This document shows, piece by piece, positions 26,603 to 36,820 of a stretch of DNA of 58,253 nt; within the stretch, counting starts at the first letter, position 1, and every line of letters begins with the position of its first letter. The notes beneath the pieces are model-generated. The model saw only the letters and a list, made by a program, of their open reading frames with translations. It had not been told where the DNA came from and did not search any database. The stretch lies in the NCBI GenBank assembly GCA_021737545.1, contig JAIPDT010000003.1, forward strand, positions 1 through 58,253, in the 5' to 3' direction. A program made the translations under genes and the position numbers. Origin of the DNA: Desulfobacteraceae bacterium. GTDB lineage: Bacteria > Desulfobacterota > Desulfobacteria > Desulfobacterales > Desulfosalsimonadaceae.

Positions 26603-29137
26603 ATGGCTGCAGCAGCCGAAAACCAAAACAGAGATTCGCGCAAGGAGCCATGCTCATTTTACCATCGGCCGCTGTTGCCGTTGCTCATCGCCTACATAGC
26701 CGGCATATTACCGGCGCGTTATCTCCCTTTTTATACACCGGTTCATGTCATTGCCTGGGCAGTTCTTGCAGCGGCAGGCATAAGGCTTGTGTTCCTGCTG
26801 GTTCGGGCAAAGCCGGCCCTTATATCTCCAATGGTTCTTTTTTTTACACTCGGTTTTCTTGCACTGTCACCCTGGCATCCGCCTTATTTTCCGCCCGAAA
26901 ATGTTTCCTCATATCTGGATTCCGGTAATGTGCAAATCTCCGGCACTATAGCAGCCCCGGCCGAGGTGGAATCATATCGCACAAATTGTCTGCTCGAAAA
27001 TCCGACAATTTCCCTGAAAAAAGGGGACGTAAAACCTTTGCCGGGCCGAATCCGTGGAATTTTTTACGGCGATTGCCCGGAGCTCGAGCCGGGCGACAGA
27101 GTCACGGTCAAGGGCGGACTCCGCAGTTTTCAAAACTTTAGCAACCCCGGGGGATTCGACTACAGACAGTTTATGGCCGACCGCAATATATGGGGATGCC
27201 TGTACTCGGACAAACATAACGTCAAAAAATCGGAAAGACCTTCTGACAAACTCGGCATTGCTCATAAAGTACACAGATTTAGAAACCGTCTTGATGCAGC
27301 TATCGGGCATGCGGCCGACGGAGACAGCGCGGCAGTGCTCTCCGCGCTGGTGATCGGCGAACGCGGCGGTATCGATCAGGATCTGCGCAAAGCCTTTGCC
27401 CGGGCCGGCGTAAGTCACCTGCTGGCCATTTCCGGATTACACGTGGGTATTGTTGCCGCATGCGCTTTTCTGCTGTTTAAACTGCTGCTTTTAAGATCCA
27501 GGTCGCTGCTCCTGCGGGGATGGGCCGTCAGAGGGGCGGCCGTTCTCACCGTACTGCCCGTGGTCGCCTACGGGATGATTTCAGGCATGTCGCCTTCAAC
27601 TCAGCGGGCCATGATAATGGTGCTGGTCTTTTTTGCCGCATTTGTTCTGGAAAAGCCCTACAATCCGGTAAACATTCTTGCGGCAGCAGCACTCTGCATA
27701 CTTGCAGTGTATCCGCCCGGGCTTTTTTCCATTTCCTTTCAGCTCTCGTTTGCGGCGGTATCAGCCATTTTTTTCGGCCTTTACCTGTTTTACGCAACAT
27801 CATTTCTAAAAGAAAAACACCATCACCAAACCGCAAGACTCCGCCTGTTAAAACGGGGAACGGTCTTTATTCTGGTCTCTGCTTTCGCCATCGCCGGCAC
27901 CATGCCGCTGGTCATGCATTATTTCAACCAGGCTTCGTTCATGGGCATAATCTCCAATCTACTGCTGGTTCCCTGGATCGGTTTTGCCGTGATAACGGCA
28001 GGCCTAATGTCTTCTCTGGTTTTTGTGTTTTCTCAAACTGCAGGAACCTGGTTTTTAAGCGTTACCGACCAGATACTTCAACCTGCAATATCTGTAATAT
28101 ATGCAATTGCAGACCTTCCGTTCAGCTCATTTTATACGGTCACGCCCACCGCTCTTGAGGTGGCGTGCATTTATGCATTGATGATATGCATAGGCCTGCT
28201 GGCATGCAAAAGCCGGGGCCGATACCGCAAATTTACTGCCGCCGCTGCCTGCGTGGTTCTGCTGGTGATAACGGCTGATGCCGGATACTGGATTCACAGA
28301 CGGATTTTACACCGGGATCTGCGGATAACAGTACTGGATGTGGGAAGAGGACACGCCTCGCTTTTGGAATTGCCCGGAGGCAAGACAGTGCTTATAGACG
28401 GAGGCGGTTTTTCCGACAATTCGGTTTTTGACGTTGGCGCTTATATAGTGGCGCCGTTTTTGTGGCAAAACAAGATCCGCACTATTGATACCGTCATACT
28501 GTCTCACCCTGACGCAGACCATTTAAACGGACTTCTCTTTATTATGCGGCACTTTCGGGTCCGGAAAGTGATCAGCACGCATCAAAAAGCGGAATCTGAC
28601 AACTATTCCCGGTTTCTGCAAATCATTAAAGACAAACAAATCCCGCATCCGCCGTTCAAAAATACAGCACGCACCCAGCTTGTCAACGAAGTAAAAATCG
28701 GCATCCTGCATCCTGGCGCAGAGCCCCGAAAAACGAGTGCAAACTTCGCCGGAGCCAACAATTACTCCATTGTCCTGCGGGTTCAATACAGAGGAAAATC
28801 AGTTCTTTTTCCCGGAGACATAGAAAAACGCGCAGAATCCGAAATTGTATCCACCCATGCGACCCGCGCGGCATCGGACATATTAATAGCGCCGCACCAC
28901 GGGAGCAAATCTTCTTCAAGCAAGAATTTCATCAATACAGTCGATCCGGATACTGTCATCATATCTGCACGGAAAAGCAGACTCGGACCTCCATCGCAGG
29001 AAATAATAGATCGTTATAAGCAGATGGACTGCCGGATTCTACGCACGGACAAAAACGGGGCGGTCCGCATTATTGTGGACAGGGAGGGGACAATGAAAAT
29101 TACGCCGACAATCGGGAACAAAGGTATAAGAAGATAA
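26603..29137 (+). CDS. comEC: DNA internalization protein ComEC/Rec2
   Basis: An inner-membrane channel protein for uptake of single-stranded DNA in natural transformation. At 844 residues it has the complete three-part layout: two N-terminal helices and a DUF4131 region (to about 190), a competence domain with many helices (about 230-500, including ARAGVSHLLAISGLHVGI near 263), and a C-terminal metallo-beta-lactamase fold (about 570-830) with LSHPDADHLNG, FPGDIEK and APHHGSKSS metal motifs, so the hydrolase part looks active. The Shine-Dalgarno is poor; coupling to murA 17 nt upstream is possible. Other competence genes are not in the window, so function in transformation is inferred. Confidence 0.93.
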   Translation: MAAAAENQNRDSRKEPCSFYHRPLLPLLIAYIAGILPARYLPFYTPVHVIAWAVLAAAGIRLVFLLVRAKPALISPMVLFFTLGFLALSPWHPPYFPPENVSSYLDSGNVQISGTIAAPAEVESYRTNCLLENPTISLKKGDVKPLPGRIRGIFYGDCPELEPGDRVTVKGGLRSFQNFSNPGGFDYRQFMADRNIWGCLYSDKHNVKKSERPSDKLGIAHKVHRFRNRLDAAIGHAADGDSAAVLSALVIGERGGIDQDLRKAFARAGVSHLLAISGLHVGIVAACAFLLFKLLLLRSRSLLLRGWAVRGAAVLTVLPVVAYGMISGMSPSTQRAMIMVLVFFAAFVLEKPYNPVNILAAAALCILAVYPPGLFSISFQLSFAAVSAIFFGLYLFYATSFLKEKHHHQTARLRLLKRGTVFILVSAFAIAGTMPLVMHYFNQASFMGIISNLLLVPWIGFAVITAGLMSSLVFVFSQTAGTWFLSVTDQILQPAISVIYAIADLPFSSFYTVTPTALEVACIYALMICIGLLACKSRGRYRKFTAAAACVVLLVITADAGYWIHRRILHRDLRITVLDVGRGHASLLELPGGKTVLIDGGGFSDNSVFDVGAYIVAPFLWQNKIRTIDTVILSHPDADHLNGLLFIMRHFRVRKVISTHQKAESDNYSRFLQIIKDKQIPHPPFKNTARTQLVNEVKIGILHPGAEPRKTSANFAGANNYSIVLRVQYRGKSVLFPGDIEKRAESEIVSTHATRAASDILIAPHHGSKSSSSKNFINTVDPDTVIISARKSRLGPPSQEIIDRYKQMDCRILRTDKNGAVRIIVDREGTMKITPTIGNKGIRR

Positions 29138-29242
29138 AAAATCGCGCTTTGGATTATCTCTCCGGAACAGCCGAACCTTTACGCCTCCTCCACCATGGGG
29201 GGAGGATTTAAATTCTAATAATTTGTTAACCCCGACAAGGAC

Positions 29243-29626
29243 TTATTTTTTTGCTGATACTTCTTCAGGTTTTTCCCCTGTTAGTTCCACAACCGATACA
29301 GGCGCAGAATCGCCCGGTCTGTGGCCGATCTTTACCACCCTGGTATAGCCGCCTTCCACACCGGCAAATCGATCCGGGGCTTCTGCAAACAGTTTATGCA
29401 CTACCGCTTTTTCCCGGACTATTGAAAGCGCCTGGCGCCTGGCATGAAGATCTCCCCGCTTGGCAAGGGTTATGACATGATCAGCCCAACGGCGTAGTTC
29501 TTTTGCCTTGGCATCCGTGGTCTTGATACGATCATGTTTTAATAGGGAGGTGACCATATTTCGAAACATCGCCCGGCGGTGACTGCCGGTGCGATTTAAT
29601 TTGACTCCGCCTTTTCTGTGTCGCAT
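29243..29626 (-). CDS. rplQ: 50S ribosomal protein L17
   Basis: 127 residues; [12 protein letters not shown] and [17 protein letters not shown] are the L17 opening. It binds 23S rRNA at the exit-tunnel side of the large subunit. Last gene of the alpha cluster, 5 nt after rpoA. A GC-rich CCTCC/GGAGG hairpin lies beyond it near 29184-29205, but it lacks a T run and I do not call it a terminator. Confidence 0.98.
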   Translation of the reverse strand: MRHRKGGVKLNRTGSHRRAMFRNMVTSLLKHDRIKTTDAKAKELRRWADHVITLAKRGDLHARRQALSIVREKAVVHKLFAEAPDRFAGVEGGYTRVVKIGHRPGDSAPVSVVELTGEKPEEVSAKK

Positions 29627-29631
29627 GATTT

Positions 29632-30660
29632 TTATTCCTCTTTCTGCTCCTGCTGCTCTTCTTTGGGCGGAACAAAGCCCTCCAGCTTCATTCCCAGAGA
29701 AAGCCCCATCTCGCCTAGTAGCTCCTTGATCTCATTTAAGGATTTCCTGCCGAAATTCTTGGTTTTAAGCATTTCGTTTTCAGTTCGCTGAACAAGCTGG
29801 TAAATTTTCCGGATATTGGCGTTTCGCAGGCAATTGGCACTTCGCACCGAAAGCTCAAGTTCGTCGACATCAAGATAAAGGTTCGGGTTAAAACGAGGAG
29901 CGACTTCCTCCTCCGGCTCCTCGGGCGGAGCGGGTTCCTCGTCCTCGTCGAAATTAATGAAAGAATTCATCTGTTCCTTTAAAATCTTTGCCGCATATGC
30001 AATGGCATCCATGGGCTTGACAGAGCCGTCGGTCCATATTTCCAGGGTGAGCTTGTCATAATCAGTGCGCTGGCCCACCCTGGCATTGCCGACCACATAA
30101 TTAACCCTCTGTATCGGCGAAAAAATGGCATCAATAGGAAGTGTGCCAATGGGAGCTTCGGGGTCCCGGTTGTTTTCCGCCAGAAAATAACTCTTGCCGG
30201 CCCCGACTGTCATCGACATCTGCAGCTGCCCCTCCGAGGTAAGGGTTGCTATATGCTGGTCCGGATTAAGCACTTCGACCCGGCCGTCCACGCTTACGAT
30301 GTCGGCCGCGCTTACCGTTTGTTCGCCCTCTGCCTCCAGAGTCAAAGTCTTGGGCTCTGCATCGTCTGTTTTGACCCGCACTTTTTTCAAATTCAGTATA
30401 ATTTCGGAAACGTCTTCCAGAACGCCGGGGATTGCGCTGTATTCATGCATCACCCCCTCGATCTTAACCGAGGTGATCGCAGCACCGTAAAGCGAGGACA
30501 GTATAATCCGTCTGAGCGAATTGCCTATCGTTATACCGTAACCCCTTTCCAGCGGCTCCCAGACAAACTTCCCGTAGGTTGCAGTCTGGCTGTCTACCTG
30601 AACCTTGCCGGGACTTATCATCTCCCGCCAGTTCATATATGTCAGTTCATTCAAGGGCAT
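29632..30660 (-). CDS. rpoA: DNA-directed RNA polymerase alpha subunit
   Basis: 342 residues. The alpha dimerises and nucleates core enzyme assembly through its N-terminal domain (about 1-235: [26 protein letters not shown]), and contacts UP elements and activators through the C-terminal domain (about 257-325: [28 protein letters not shown]). The linker (237-254) is unusually acidic and proline-rich ([15 protein letters not shown]). A charged tail of about 12 residues ([10 protein letters not shown]) ends the protein. GGAGAG precedes the ATG at 30660. Between rpsD and rplQ, as in most bacteria. Confidence 0.98.
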   Translation of the reverse strand: MPLNELTYMNWREMISPGKVQVDSQTATYGKFVWEPLERGYGITIGNSLRRIILSSLYGAAITSVKIEGVMHEYSAIPGVLEDVSEIILNLKKVRVKTDDAEPKTLTLEAEGEQTVSAADIVSVDGRVEVLNPDQHIATLTSEGQLQMSMTVGAGKSYFLAENNRDPEAPIGTLPIDAIFSPIQRVNYVVGNARVGQRTDYDKLTLEIWTDGSVKPMDAIAYAAKILKEQMNSFINFDEDEEPAPPEEPEEEVAPRFNPNLYLDVDELELSVRSANCLRNANIRKIYQLVQRTENEMLKTKNFGRKSLNEIKELLGEMGLSLGMKLEGFVPPKEEQQEQKEE

Positions 30661-30721
30661 TTTTAACTCTCCAAAGTATTTGAGATATCCGTGGCCTGGT
30701 TTCTTGGGGTATTCTCAGGGC

Positions 30722-31351
30722 CTATTTCGAGTAGAACTCGACGATCTGATGTTCCTGGATCGGCATGGTGATATCATCGCGTACAGGCAAAGCCTTGACA
30801 CTGCCTTTCATGCCCTCCTTATCCAGTTCAAGCCACTGCGGCATGCTGCGGCGGATGACAGCTTCCATCGCCTCTGTAATCGCAGCCACGTTTTTGCTCT
30901 TTTCACGCACCTCTATCACTTCGCCGGGGCTGACCTGGTAAGAAGGGATATTGACTTTCCTGCCGTTTACAAGGAAATGATTATGCTTTAAAAGCTGTCT
31001 TCCCTGACTCCTGGAATTGGCAAATCCCAGGCGGTAAATGACATTGTCGAGGCGACGCTCCAGCATCACGAGCAGTACGGTGCCGGTAACCCCTTTTCCC
31101 CGGTCGGCCCGATGAAAAAACAGTCTGAACTGCTTTTCAGAAAGTCCGTACATCCTTTTGACTTTCTGTTTTTCCCGCAACTGAAGACCGTAATCCGATA
31201 TTTTTCCGCCCCGCCTCTGGCCGTGTTGACCCGGCGGAAAACTGCGCCGGTCATATGCGCATTTATCCGAATAACAGCGATCCCCCTTAAAATAGAGTTT
31301 CAGGTTTTCGCGTCGGCATATCCGGCATGCAGATCCACGATATCTTGACAA
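30722..31351 (-). CDS. rpsD: 30S ribosomal protein S4, zinc-binding form
   Basis: 209 residues; organises the 5' domain of 16S rRNA early in small-subunit assembly. The N-terminus has C9, C12, C26 and C31, the four-cysteine zinc site of the C+ form, and an S4 RNA-binding domain follows ([16 protein letters not shown] near 98). The start is TTG at 31351 with GGAGG 5 nt upstream; no ATG gives the conserved MSRYRG start. Confidence 0.97.
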   Translation of the reverse strand: MSRYRGSACRICRRENLKLYFKGDRCYSDKCAYDRRSFPPGQHGQRRGGKISDYGLQLREKQKVKRMYGLSEKQFRLFFHRADRGKGVTGTVLLVMLERRLDNVIYRLGFANSRSQGRQLLKHNHFLVNGRKVNIPSYQVSPGEVIEVREKSKNVAAITEAMEAVIRRSMPQWLELDKEGMKGSVKALPVRDDITMPIQEHQIVEFYSK

Positions 31352-31378
31352 TGCTTCCTCCCTTGATATGGAATAATT

Positions 31379-31771
31379 TTATACTCTGCGTCGTTTAGGC
31401 GGCTTGCAGCCATTATGCGGAACCGGCGTGACATCCCGAATCATGGACACGTTCAGGCCGCTGGCCTGCAGAGCCTTGATCGCTGATTCACGCCCGGGCC
31501 CCGGACCTTTAACATAGACCTCAACACTTTTTAAACCATGCTCCATAGCCTTTTTGGCAGCATCTTCCGAGGCCTGCTGCGCGGCAAACGGCGTGCTTTT
31601 GCGCGACCCCTTGAATCCGTTAATCCCGGCACTTGACCAGGAAAGAACATTGCCCCCCGAATCGCTTATGGTCACAATGGTATTGTTAAAGGTGGACTGA
31701 ATATGCACAACGCCGTTTGCAATATTCTTTTTGACCTTTTTTTTCGTACGTACTGCTTTGCGTTTCGCCAT
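31379..31771 (-). CDS. rpsK: 30S ribosomal protein S11
   Basis: 130 residues with [16 protein letters not shown] and the C-terminal [17 protein letters not shown], both S11 hallmarks. Platform protein of the 30S near the mRNA exit. Lies 28 nt after rpsM and precedes rpsD. Confidence 0.98.
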   Translation of the reverse strand: MAKRKAVRTKKKVKKNIANGVVHIQSTFNNTIVTISDSGGNVLSWSSAGINGFKGSRKSTPFAAQQASEDAAKKAMEHGLKSVEVYVKGPGPGRESAIKALQASGLNVSMIRDVTPVPHNGCKPPKRRRV

Positions 31772-31798
31772 CTGTTACCCGCCTTTGGATGAATTCAA

Positions 31799-32182
31799 TT
31801 ACTTTTTCTTTGCTCCGCCCTTTTTCTTTACCGCTGCCCGCCGCGGCCCCTTGCGCGTACGCGCATTGGTCGATGTCCGCTGTCCGTGGACAGGCAGAGA
31901 CCGGCGGTGACGCAGGCCGCGATAGCACCCCAAATCCATCAGCCGTTTGATATTCATTGAGGTCTCAGTCCGCAATTCGCCTTCCACCTTGTAATCATTG
32001 TCGATTACCCTGCGGATCTGATTGATATCGCCTTCTGTCAAATCATCGGTCAGAATGTTTTCATCAATGCCCAGCCTTGTAAGAATCTCCCTGGAGGAGG
32101 AAAAGCCGATGCCAAAGATATAGGTAAGGCCGATAACAATCCGCTTGCTTTTCGGTAAATCGACTCCTGCGATGCGTGCCAA
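31799..32182 (-). CDS. rpsM: 30S ribosomal protein S13
   Basis: 127 residues; head protein that contacts the P-site tRNA and the inter-subunit bridge. [15 protein letters not shown] and [15 protein letters not shown] are diagnostic, and the tail is lysine-rich. The start is TTG at 32182 with AAGGAGG about 8 nt upstream. Confidence 0.97.
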   Translation of the reverse strand: MARIAGVDLPKSKRIVIGLTYIFGIGFSSSREILTRLGIDENILTDDLTEGDINQIRRVIDNDYKVEGELRTETSMNIKRLMDLGCYRGLRHRRSLPVHGQRTSTNARTRKGPRRAAVKKKGGAKKK

Positions 32183-32199
32183 TGTGCTTGCCTCCTTTA

Positions 32200-32313
32200 T
32201 TATCCCTGCCGCTGTTTGTGTCGTCTATTGGAACATATCACACGGACGGTACCCTTGCGCTTGATAATCCTGCAGTTACGGCATATTTTCTTTACAGACG
32301 CTCTGACTTTCAT
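32200..32313 (-). CDS. rpmJ: 50S ribosomal protein L36, zinc-binding form
   Basis: 37 residues ([14 protein letters not shown]...), with zinc ligands C11, C14, C27 and H32. It is the smallest ribosomal protein here and sits between infA and rpsM, its usual place. Being the C+ type, it suggests a zinc-replete ribosome; any zinc-independent paralogue would be elsewhere. Confidence 0.97.
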   Translation of the reverse strand: MKVRASVKKICRNCRIIKRKGTVRVICSNRRHKQRQG

Positions 32314-32373
32314 GATCGCTCCTCTTATTTTTTTACAGCTAAACAACGGTTTTTTCCGCATATCCGCCGGAAA

Positions 32374-32592
32374 TTACTTGCTCCTGTAAGTAATCCGTCC
32401 CCGCGTCAAATCATAGGGAGAAAGCTCAACCGTTACATTGTCCCCGGGCAAAATCTTGATAAAATGCATCCGCATTTTTCCCGAAAGATGAGCCAGAATC
32501 TGGTGCTTGTTTTCCAGCTCAACCTTAAACATTGCATTGGGCAGGGTTTCAACCACCTTGCCCTGAACCTTTATCGGTTCCTCTTTTGCCAT
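32374..32592 (-). CDS. infA: translation initiation factor IF-1
   Basis: 72 residues forming one S1-like OB fold ([31 protein letters not shown]). It blocks the ribosomal A site during initiation. The correct start is the ATG at 32592 ([11 protein letters not shown]) behind a GGGGG box; upstream in-frame codons to 32619 are not part of the family. It follows secY directly; the adk and map genes that often lie here are absent. Confidence 0.97.
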   Translation of the reverse strand: MAKEEPIKVQGKVVETLPNAMFKVELENKHQILAHLSGKMRMHFIKILPGDNVTVELSPYDLTRGRITYRSK

Positions 32593-32672
32593 GCAAATCC
32601 CCCGCTTGCAAGTTTCCATTATAACCCGTGCCGTCTTGTCGCCTTCTACACAGGTTAAATTTCCTTGTTCTC

Positions 32673-33995
32673 TTACCGCCCCCTGCGCTTTCCTGAAGCC
32701 GGGCTCATGAAGCCTTCATAATTTCTGGTAATCAAGTGTGACTCAATCTGCCGCACCGTATCGATAGCCACTCCCACAACGATTAGCAGGGCGGTACCGC
32801 CGAAATAAAACGGGACATTGAACTTGGTCATCAAAATCGAGGGCAGCACGCAAACCGCTGAAACATATATCGCACCTCCCAGAGTGATCCGGCTCAAGAC
32901 CCTGTCTATATAATCTGCGGTCCGCCTGCCCGGCCGGATTCCGGGGATATATCCCCCGTATTTTTTCATGTTTTCGGCCACGTCTTCGGGATTAAAAACA
33001 ATGGCCGTGTAAAAATAGCAGAAAAATACTATAAGAACCACGAACAAGAGTTCGTATATAATTGAACCAGGTGCAAGCGCGTTTGTCACATACTTCATCC
33101 ACCATACGTCCTGAAAGAAATTGGTAATGGTAGACGGAAACATGATCAGCGAGGAGGCAAAAATCGGGGGAATAACCCCGGCAGTATTAATCTTGAGCGG
33201 CAGATGCGTACTCTGGCCGCCATACATTCGCCGGCCCACCACCCGCTTGGCATACTGCACGGAAATGCGCCGCTGGCCCTGTTCCATAAAAATTATAAAG
33301 GCGATTACTGCAACCATAAGAATAATCAGCAGGACCACTCCGAAAATGCCCATTTCGCCGGTGGTTGTCATACGGAACGTATTTCCGATAGCGGCGGGCA
33401 TGCGGGCGACGATGCCTGCAAAAATAATCAGGGAAATGCCGTTTCCTATTCCACGTTCGCTTATCTGCTCGCCGAGCCACATGATAAAGGCGGTACCCGC
33501 AGTCAGCGTAATCATGGTCATCAGCCGAAACGCCCAGCCGGGTTCTATAACAATCGGAGCGTTGCTCGGTGAAGACATATTCTCCAGGCCGACTGCAATA
33601 CCGAACCCTTGAAAAAGGCTCAACACCATGGTGCCGTAGCGGGTATACTGGGTAATCTTTTTCTGCCCTTGTTCTCCTTCTTTGGAAAGCCGCTCCAAAG
33701 AAGGTATAACGACTCTTAACAGCTGCAAAATAATAGAGGCGCTGATATAAGGCATAATCCCGAGGGCAAAAACAGAAAGCCGCTCCAATGCCCCCCCGGA
33801 AAACATGTCAAATATACCGAATATGGTGTTCTGGTGCTGAGCAAAAAATGCGGCCAGGGCGTCTCCGTCGACCCCCGGCGTAGGAATATGCACACCAATG
33901 CGATATACAGTTAACAACGCCAGCGTGATCAGAATCCGGCGCTTTAGCTCGGGTATTTTAAAAATATTCTGTGCGCCCACACCCGATACAGCCAT
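32673..33995 (-). CDS. secY: protein translocase subunit SecY
   Basis: 440 residues with about ten transmembrane helices, forming the channel for export and membrane insertion of proteins with SecE (encoded at 57199-57606) and SecG. Visible motifs are [23 protein letters not shown] at the start, [15 protein letters not shown] near 75 and [15 protein letters not shown] near 400. The start overlaps nothing; rplO ends 2 nt before it. Confidence 0.98.
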   Translation of the reverse strand: MAVSGVGAQNIFKIPELKRRILITLALLTVYRIGVHIPTPGVDGDALAAFFAQHQNTIFGIFDMFSGGALERLSVFALGIMPYISASIILQLLRVVIPSLERLSKEGEQGQKKITQYTRYGTMVLSLFQGFGIAVGLENMSSPSNAPIVIEPGWAFRLMTMITLTAGTAFIMWLGEQISERGIGNGISLIIFAGIVARMPAAIGNTFRMTTTGEMGIFGVVLLIILMVAVIAFIIFMEQGQRRISVQYAKRVVGRRMYGGQSTHLPLKINTAGVIPPIFASSLIMFPSTITNFFQDVWWMKYVTNALAPGSIIYELLFVVLIVFFCYFYTAIVFNPEDVAENMKKYGGYIPGIRPGRRTADYIDRVLSRITLGGAIYVSAVCVLPSILMTKFNVPFYFGGTALLIVVGVAIDTVRQIESHLITRNYEGFMSPASGKRRGR

Positions 33996-33997
33996 AA

Positions 33998-34438
33998 TTA
34001 TGCCACCTCAACCTTGCCGCCAGCGGCTTGGACCTTTTCCCGGGCGCTCCTGCTTACAGCCGCAACCTTGACCTCAACCGAAACTCCGAGTTCTCCCTGC
34101 CCCAGCAATTTAACCGGCTTATCACGATCTTTGACAATACCTGCAGCCCTCAGGGCCTCGCCGTCAACCCGGGATCCGGCTTCAAACCGGTTCAAATCCC
34201 GAATATTGACAATGGAAAACTCCTTTTTAAAAAGATTGCGGAAACCTCGCTTCGGCAGCCTGCGCTGAAGCGGCATCTGGCCGCCCTCGTAACCGGGCCG
34301 CACACCTCCGCCGGACCGGGCATTCAAGCCCTTGGTCCCCCTGCCTGCAGTTTTGCCCTGCCCGGAGGCAACACCGCGGCCCACGCGTTTTTTGGATTTT
34401 TTAGCGCCTTTTTCAGGACTTAGTTCATGCAGTCGCAT
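33998..34438 (-). CDS. rplO: 50S ribosomal protein L15
   Basis: 146 residues; MRLHELSPEKGAKKSKKRVGRG and the glycine/arginine-rich segment GTKGLNARSGGGVRPGYEGGQ are typical. A late 50S assembly protein. The start codon overlaps the rpmD stop by one base (TAATG at 34438). Confidence 0.98.
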   Translation of the reverse strand: MRLHELSPEKGAKKSKKRVGRGVASGQGKTAGRGTKGLNARSGGGVRPGYEGGQMPLQRRLPKRGFRNLFKKEFSIVNIRDLNRFEAGSRVDGEALRAAGIVKDRDKPVKLLGQGELGVSVEVKVAAVSRSAREKVQAAGGKVEVA

Positions 34439-34623
34439 TATTGCTTTTCCTCCACTCGAACCAGATGCGAAACCTTGTCAGTCATACCGCGGATGGCCGG
34501 ATTATCCTTTTTTTCAACTGTCTTGTTCATCCTGGTCAGGCCCAGTGCCTTTAAAATCCGGCGATGCTTGGGTGGACGACCGTAATAGCTTCTAACAAGC
34601 GTAACCTTTATTAAATCGGTCAT
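34438..34623 (-). CDS. rpmD: 50S ribosomal protein L30
   Basis: 61 residues (MTDLIKVTLVRSYYGRP). The ATG at 34623 is the homologous start; the longer in-frame extension to 34734 overlaps rpsE and is not conserved. It overlaps rplO by one base, so the two are translationally coupled. It lies 13 nt after rpsE. Confidence 0.95.
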   Translation of the reverse strand: MTDLIKVTLVRSYYGRPPKHRRILKALGLTRMNKTVEKKDNPAIRGMTDKVSHLVRVEEKQ

Positions 34624-34636
34624 TTGCCACAATTCC

Positions 34637-35137
34637 TTATATAGAAAGTTCTTCCGCTGTGATGCCTCGCTTGGTAACAACCCGCTCTCTGCTCTGAAGG
34701 CGGGAAAGCCCGTCGATGGTAGCCCTGACCACATTGTGAGGATTGTTTGTTCCGATACACTTGGTCAGAATATTGCGAACTCCAACGGCTTCAAGTACAG
34801 CTCTTACCGCCCCACCTGCAATCACGCCGGTCCCCTTTCCGGCGGGTTTCAAAACCACGGAACCGGCCCCGAACTTGCCGTTAACCTGATAGGGGATCGT
34901 GCCTTCGACAAGGGGAATTTCTATCATGCTCTTCTTGGCTTTTTCGACACCCTTGCGGATAGCTTCCGGAACCTCGTGTGCCTTTCCAAGACCAAAGCCC
35001 ACTTTTCCCTGGCCGTCGCCCACGACCACCATGGCGCTGAAGCTAAACCGGCGTCCGCCTTTGACCACCTTGGCTACCCGGCTGATGTGCACGACCTTGT
35101 CAATAAACAAGTTTTCTTCTGTTTCCTTCTTGAGCAA
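34637..35137 (-). CDS. rpsE: 30S ribosomal protein S5
   Basis: 166 residues; [19 protein letters not shown] and [16 protein letters not shown] form the double-stranded RNA-binding region that shapes mRNA entry and decoding accuracy. The start is TTG at 35137 with GGAGG 7 nt upstream. Residues of the spectinomycin loop (VVKGGRR) appear wild-type. Confidence 0.97.
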   Translation of the reverse strand: MLKKETEENLFIDKVVHISRVAKVVKGGRRFSFSAMVVVGDGQGKVGFGLGKAHEVPEAIRKGVEKAKKSMIEIPLVEGTIPYQVNGKFGAGSVVLKPAGKGTGVIAGGAVRAVLEAVGVRNILTKCIGTNNPHNVVRATIDGLSRLQSRERVVTKRGITAEELSI

Positions 35138-35159
35138 GGGATCGCCTCCTTATATCCGT

Positions 35160-35528
35160 TTAAAAATCCAAACCGTTTTCCCGTGCGCTTTCAGATACCG
35201 CCTTAACCCGGCCATGATACATATAGCCGTTTCTGTCGAAAACCACGGTATTAATACCTTTGTCTGCCGCCCGCTGAGCAATGCGCTTTCCGATTTCGCC
35301 GGCCGCGGCCTTCTTGTTCTCAAAGTCGCCGCGATCCCGAAGTTCTTTTTCCATTGTGGAAGCCGCCGCCAGAGTCCGGCCGTGATGATCATCAATAATT
35401 TGTGCGTATATATGCCTGGCGCTGCGGAAAACCGTAAGGCGCGGACGCTCGGCCGTGCCCTGAACCTTTTTGCGGATACGTTTTTTCCGCTTAATGCGCA
35501 TAGCCTCTCGTTTCTGTGTCGAACCCAT
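35160..35528 (-). CDS. rplR: 50S ribosomal protein L18
   Basis: 122 residues; binds 5S rRNA with L5. The arginine/lysine-rich N-terminus ([13 protein letters not shown]) and [20 protein letters not shown] are characteristic. ATG at 35528; an internal Met at residue 10 is a possible alternative start. Confidence 0.97.
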   Translation of the reverse strand: MGSTQKREAMRIKRKKRIRKKVQGTAERPRLTVFRSARHIYAQIIDDHHGRTLAAASTMEKELRDRGDFENKKAAAGEIGKRIAQRAADKGINTVVFDRNGYMYHGRVKAVSESARENGLDF

Positions 35529-35543
35529 GATTTTACAACCCCT

Positions 35544-36077
35544 TTATTTCGCTGTCTTGCCTGCCTTGCGCTGAACCAGCTCCTCGGCGTATTTGACCCC
35601 TTTTCCTTTATAGGGCTCCGGCGGACGCATTTTTCGTATGGAAGATGCCGTAAAGCCGAGCAACTCCTTGTCAATTCCCGAAAGCCGAATCGTTGCTTTG
35701 TCTACCGCGGCATCAATTCCCTCCGGCAGCTCAAAGTTGATGGGGTGAGAATACCCCAGGTGCAGTTCTATGTTTCTCCCCTTCAGCTCAGCCCGGTAGC
35801 CGATGCCGTAGATTTCAAGGACCCGCTCAAAACCGCTGCTGACACCGGCAATCATGTTGGCCACCTGTGCCCTGGTGGTACCCCACAAGGCCTTGGTAGT
35901 CTTATCACTACGATCCACTGTAACCGCAACCTGCTCGTCGCCGATATCAAGTTCAACCTTGGGGTGGATGCGCCGGGTCAGGGTGCCTTTTGGTCCTTCA
36001 ACTGTCAGCACTCCCTGACTGTATGTAATTTTTGTCTTCTCGGGTACTGGAATCGGTTTTTTGCCCACGCGAGACAT
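35544..36077 (-). CDS. rplF: 50S ribosomal protein L6
   Basis: 177 residues; MSRVGKKPIPVPEKTKI and the C-terminal PEPYKGKGVKYAEE are diagnostic. It lies near the sarcin-ricin loop and supports elongation-factor binding. Lies 15 nt before rplR in transcription order. Confidence 0.98.
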   Translation of the reverse strand: MSRVGKKPIPVPEKTKITYSQGVLTVEGPKGTLTRRIHPKVELDIGDEQVAVTVDRSDKTTKALWGTTRAQVANMIAGVSSGFERVLEIYGIGYRAELKGRNIELHLGYSHPINFELPEGIDAAVDKATIRLSGIDKELLGFTASSIRKMRPPEPYKGKGVKYAEELVQRKAGKTAK

Positions 36078-36091
36078 GTTCTACTCCTTGA

Positions 36092-36487
36092 CTACCAGAT
36101 ATTGCAGAGAACCTCTCCGCCGATATTTTGTTTTTTTGCCTGACCGTCTGTCATCAACCCTTTTGAAGTGGACAGAACGGAGACGCCAAGCCCGTTTAAT
36201 ACAGGCTTTATTTCATCGCTTCCTGCATAGACCCGGCGGCTTGGACTGCTCACTCGCTCCAGGCCGTCAATCACGTGCTTTTCCTCGGCATCGTATTTTA
36301 AAAATATCCGCAGAACTCCCTGCTTGTTGTCCTTTATGAACTTGTAATTCCTGATATAGCCTTCCTGTTTCATCACATCCGCCAGGGCGACCTTTGTCCT
36401 GGAACCGGGTATGTCCACACTTTTATGTTTCGCCTGCCCGGCGTTTCGAATGCGGGTCAGCATATCCGCAAGTGGATCACTAAACAT
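36092..36487 (-). CDS. rpsH: 30S ribosomal protein S8
   Basis: 131 residues; DPLADMLTRIRNAGQAKH at the start and SVLSTSKGLMTDGQAK near the end. It binds the central domain of 16S rRNA and in E. coli is the translational repressor of the spc operon; whether that holds here cannot be judged, as I see no clear target hairpin. Confidence 0.97.
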   Translation of the reverse strand: MFSDPLADMLTRIRNAGQAKHKSVDIPGSRTKVALADVMKQEGYIRNYKFIKDNKQGVLRIFLKYDAEEKHVIDGLERVSSPSRRVYAGSDEIKPVLNGLGVSVLSTSKGLMTDGQAKKQNIGGEVLCNIW

Positions 36488-36571
36488 GGCCTACTCCGTG
36501 TATGTCCAAAAATTTGTAAAATAGAACAAATGTATTTTCTTATTTTTGCCCGGGATCCCCGGATTCTTCTT

Positions 36572-36757
36572 CTACCAGCTTGACTTCTTTACGCCCGGCA
36601 GCAGGCCTTCTGAGGCCATATTCCGAAAACAAATACGGCAAATGCCGAATTTACGCATAAAAGCCCTGGAACGACCGCAGATCGGGCACCGATTGTATGC
36701 CCTTACCTTGAACTTGGGTGTTTTCATCGCCTTTTCGCAAAGTGCTTTTCTCGCCAA
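36572..36757 (-). CDS. rpsN: 30S ribosomal protein S14, zinc-binding short form
   Basis: 61 residues, the short type with C24, C27, C40 and C43 (CPIC...CRIC) binding zinc. TTG start at 36757 with GGAGG 7 nt upstream. It follows rplE after 63 nt. Confidence 0.96.
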   Translation of the reverse strand: MARKALCEKAMKTPKFKVRAYNRCPICGRSRAFMRKFGICRICFRNMASEGLLPGVKKSSW

Positions 36758-36820
36758 ACCTGCTCCTCCTTATTCGCCGGGACCCCTTAAAGGACCAACC
36801 CGAGCCTTCTGCCAAAATGG

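Noticed and set aside
29180-29210. Terminator between comEC and rplQ
   Set aside because: The CCTCC/GGAGG stem is short and no T run follows on either strand.
34899-36143. 414-codon plus-strand ORF
   Set aside because: It runs antisense through rpsE, rplR, rplF and rpsH, all unmistakable genes; long opposite frames are common over ribosomal genes with biased codons.
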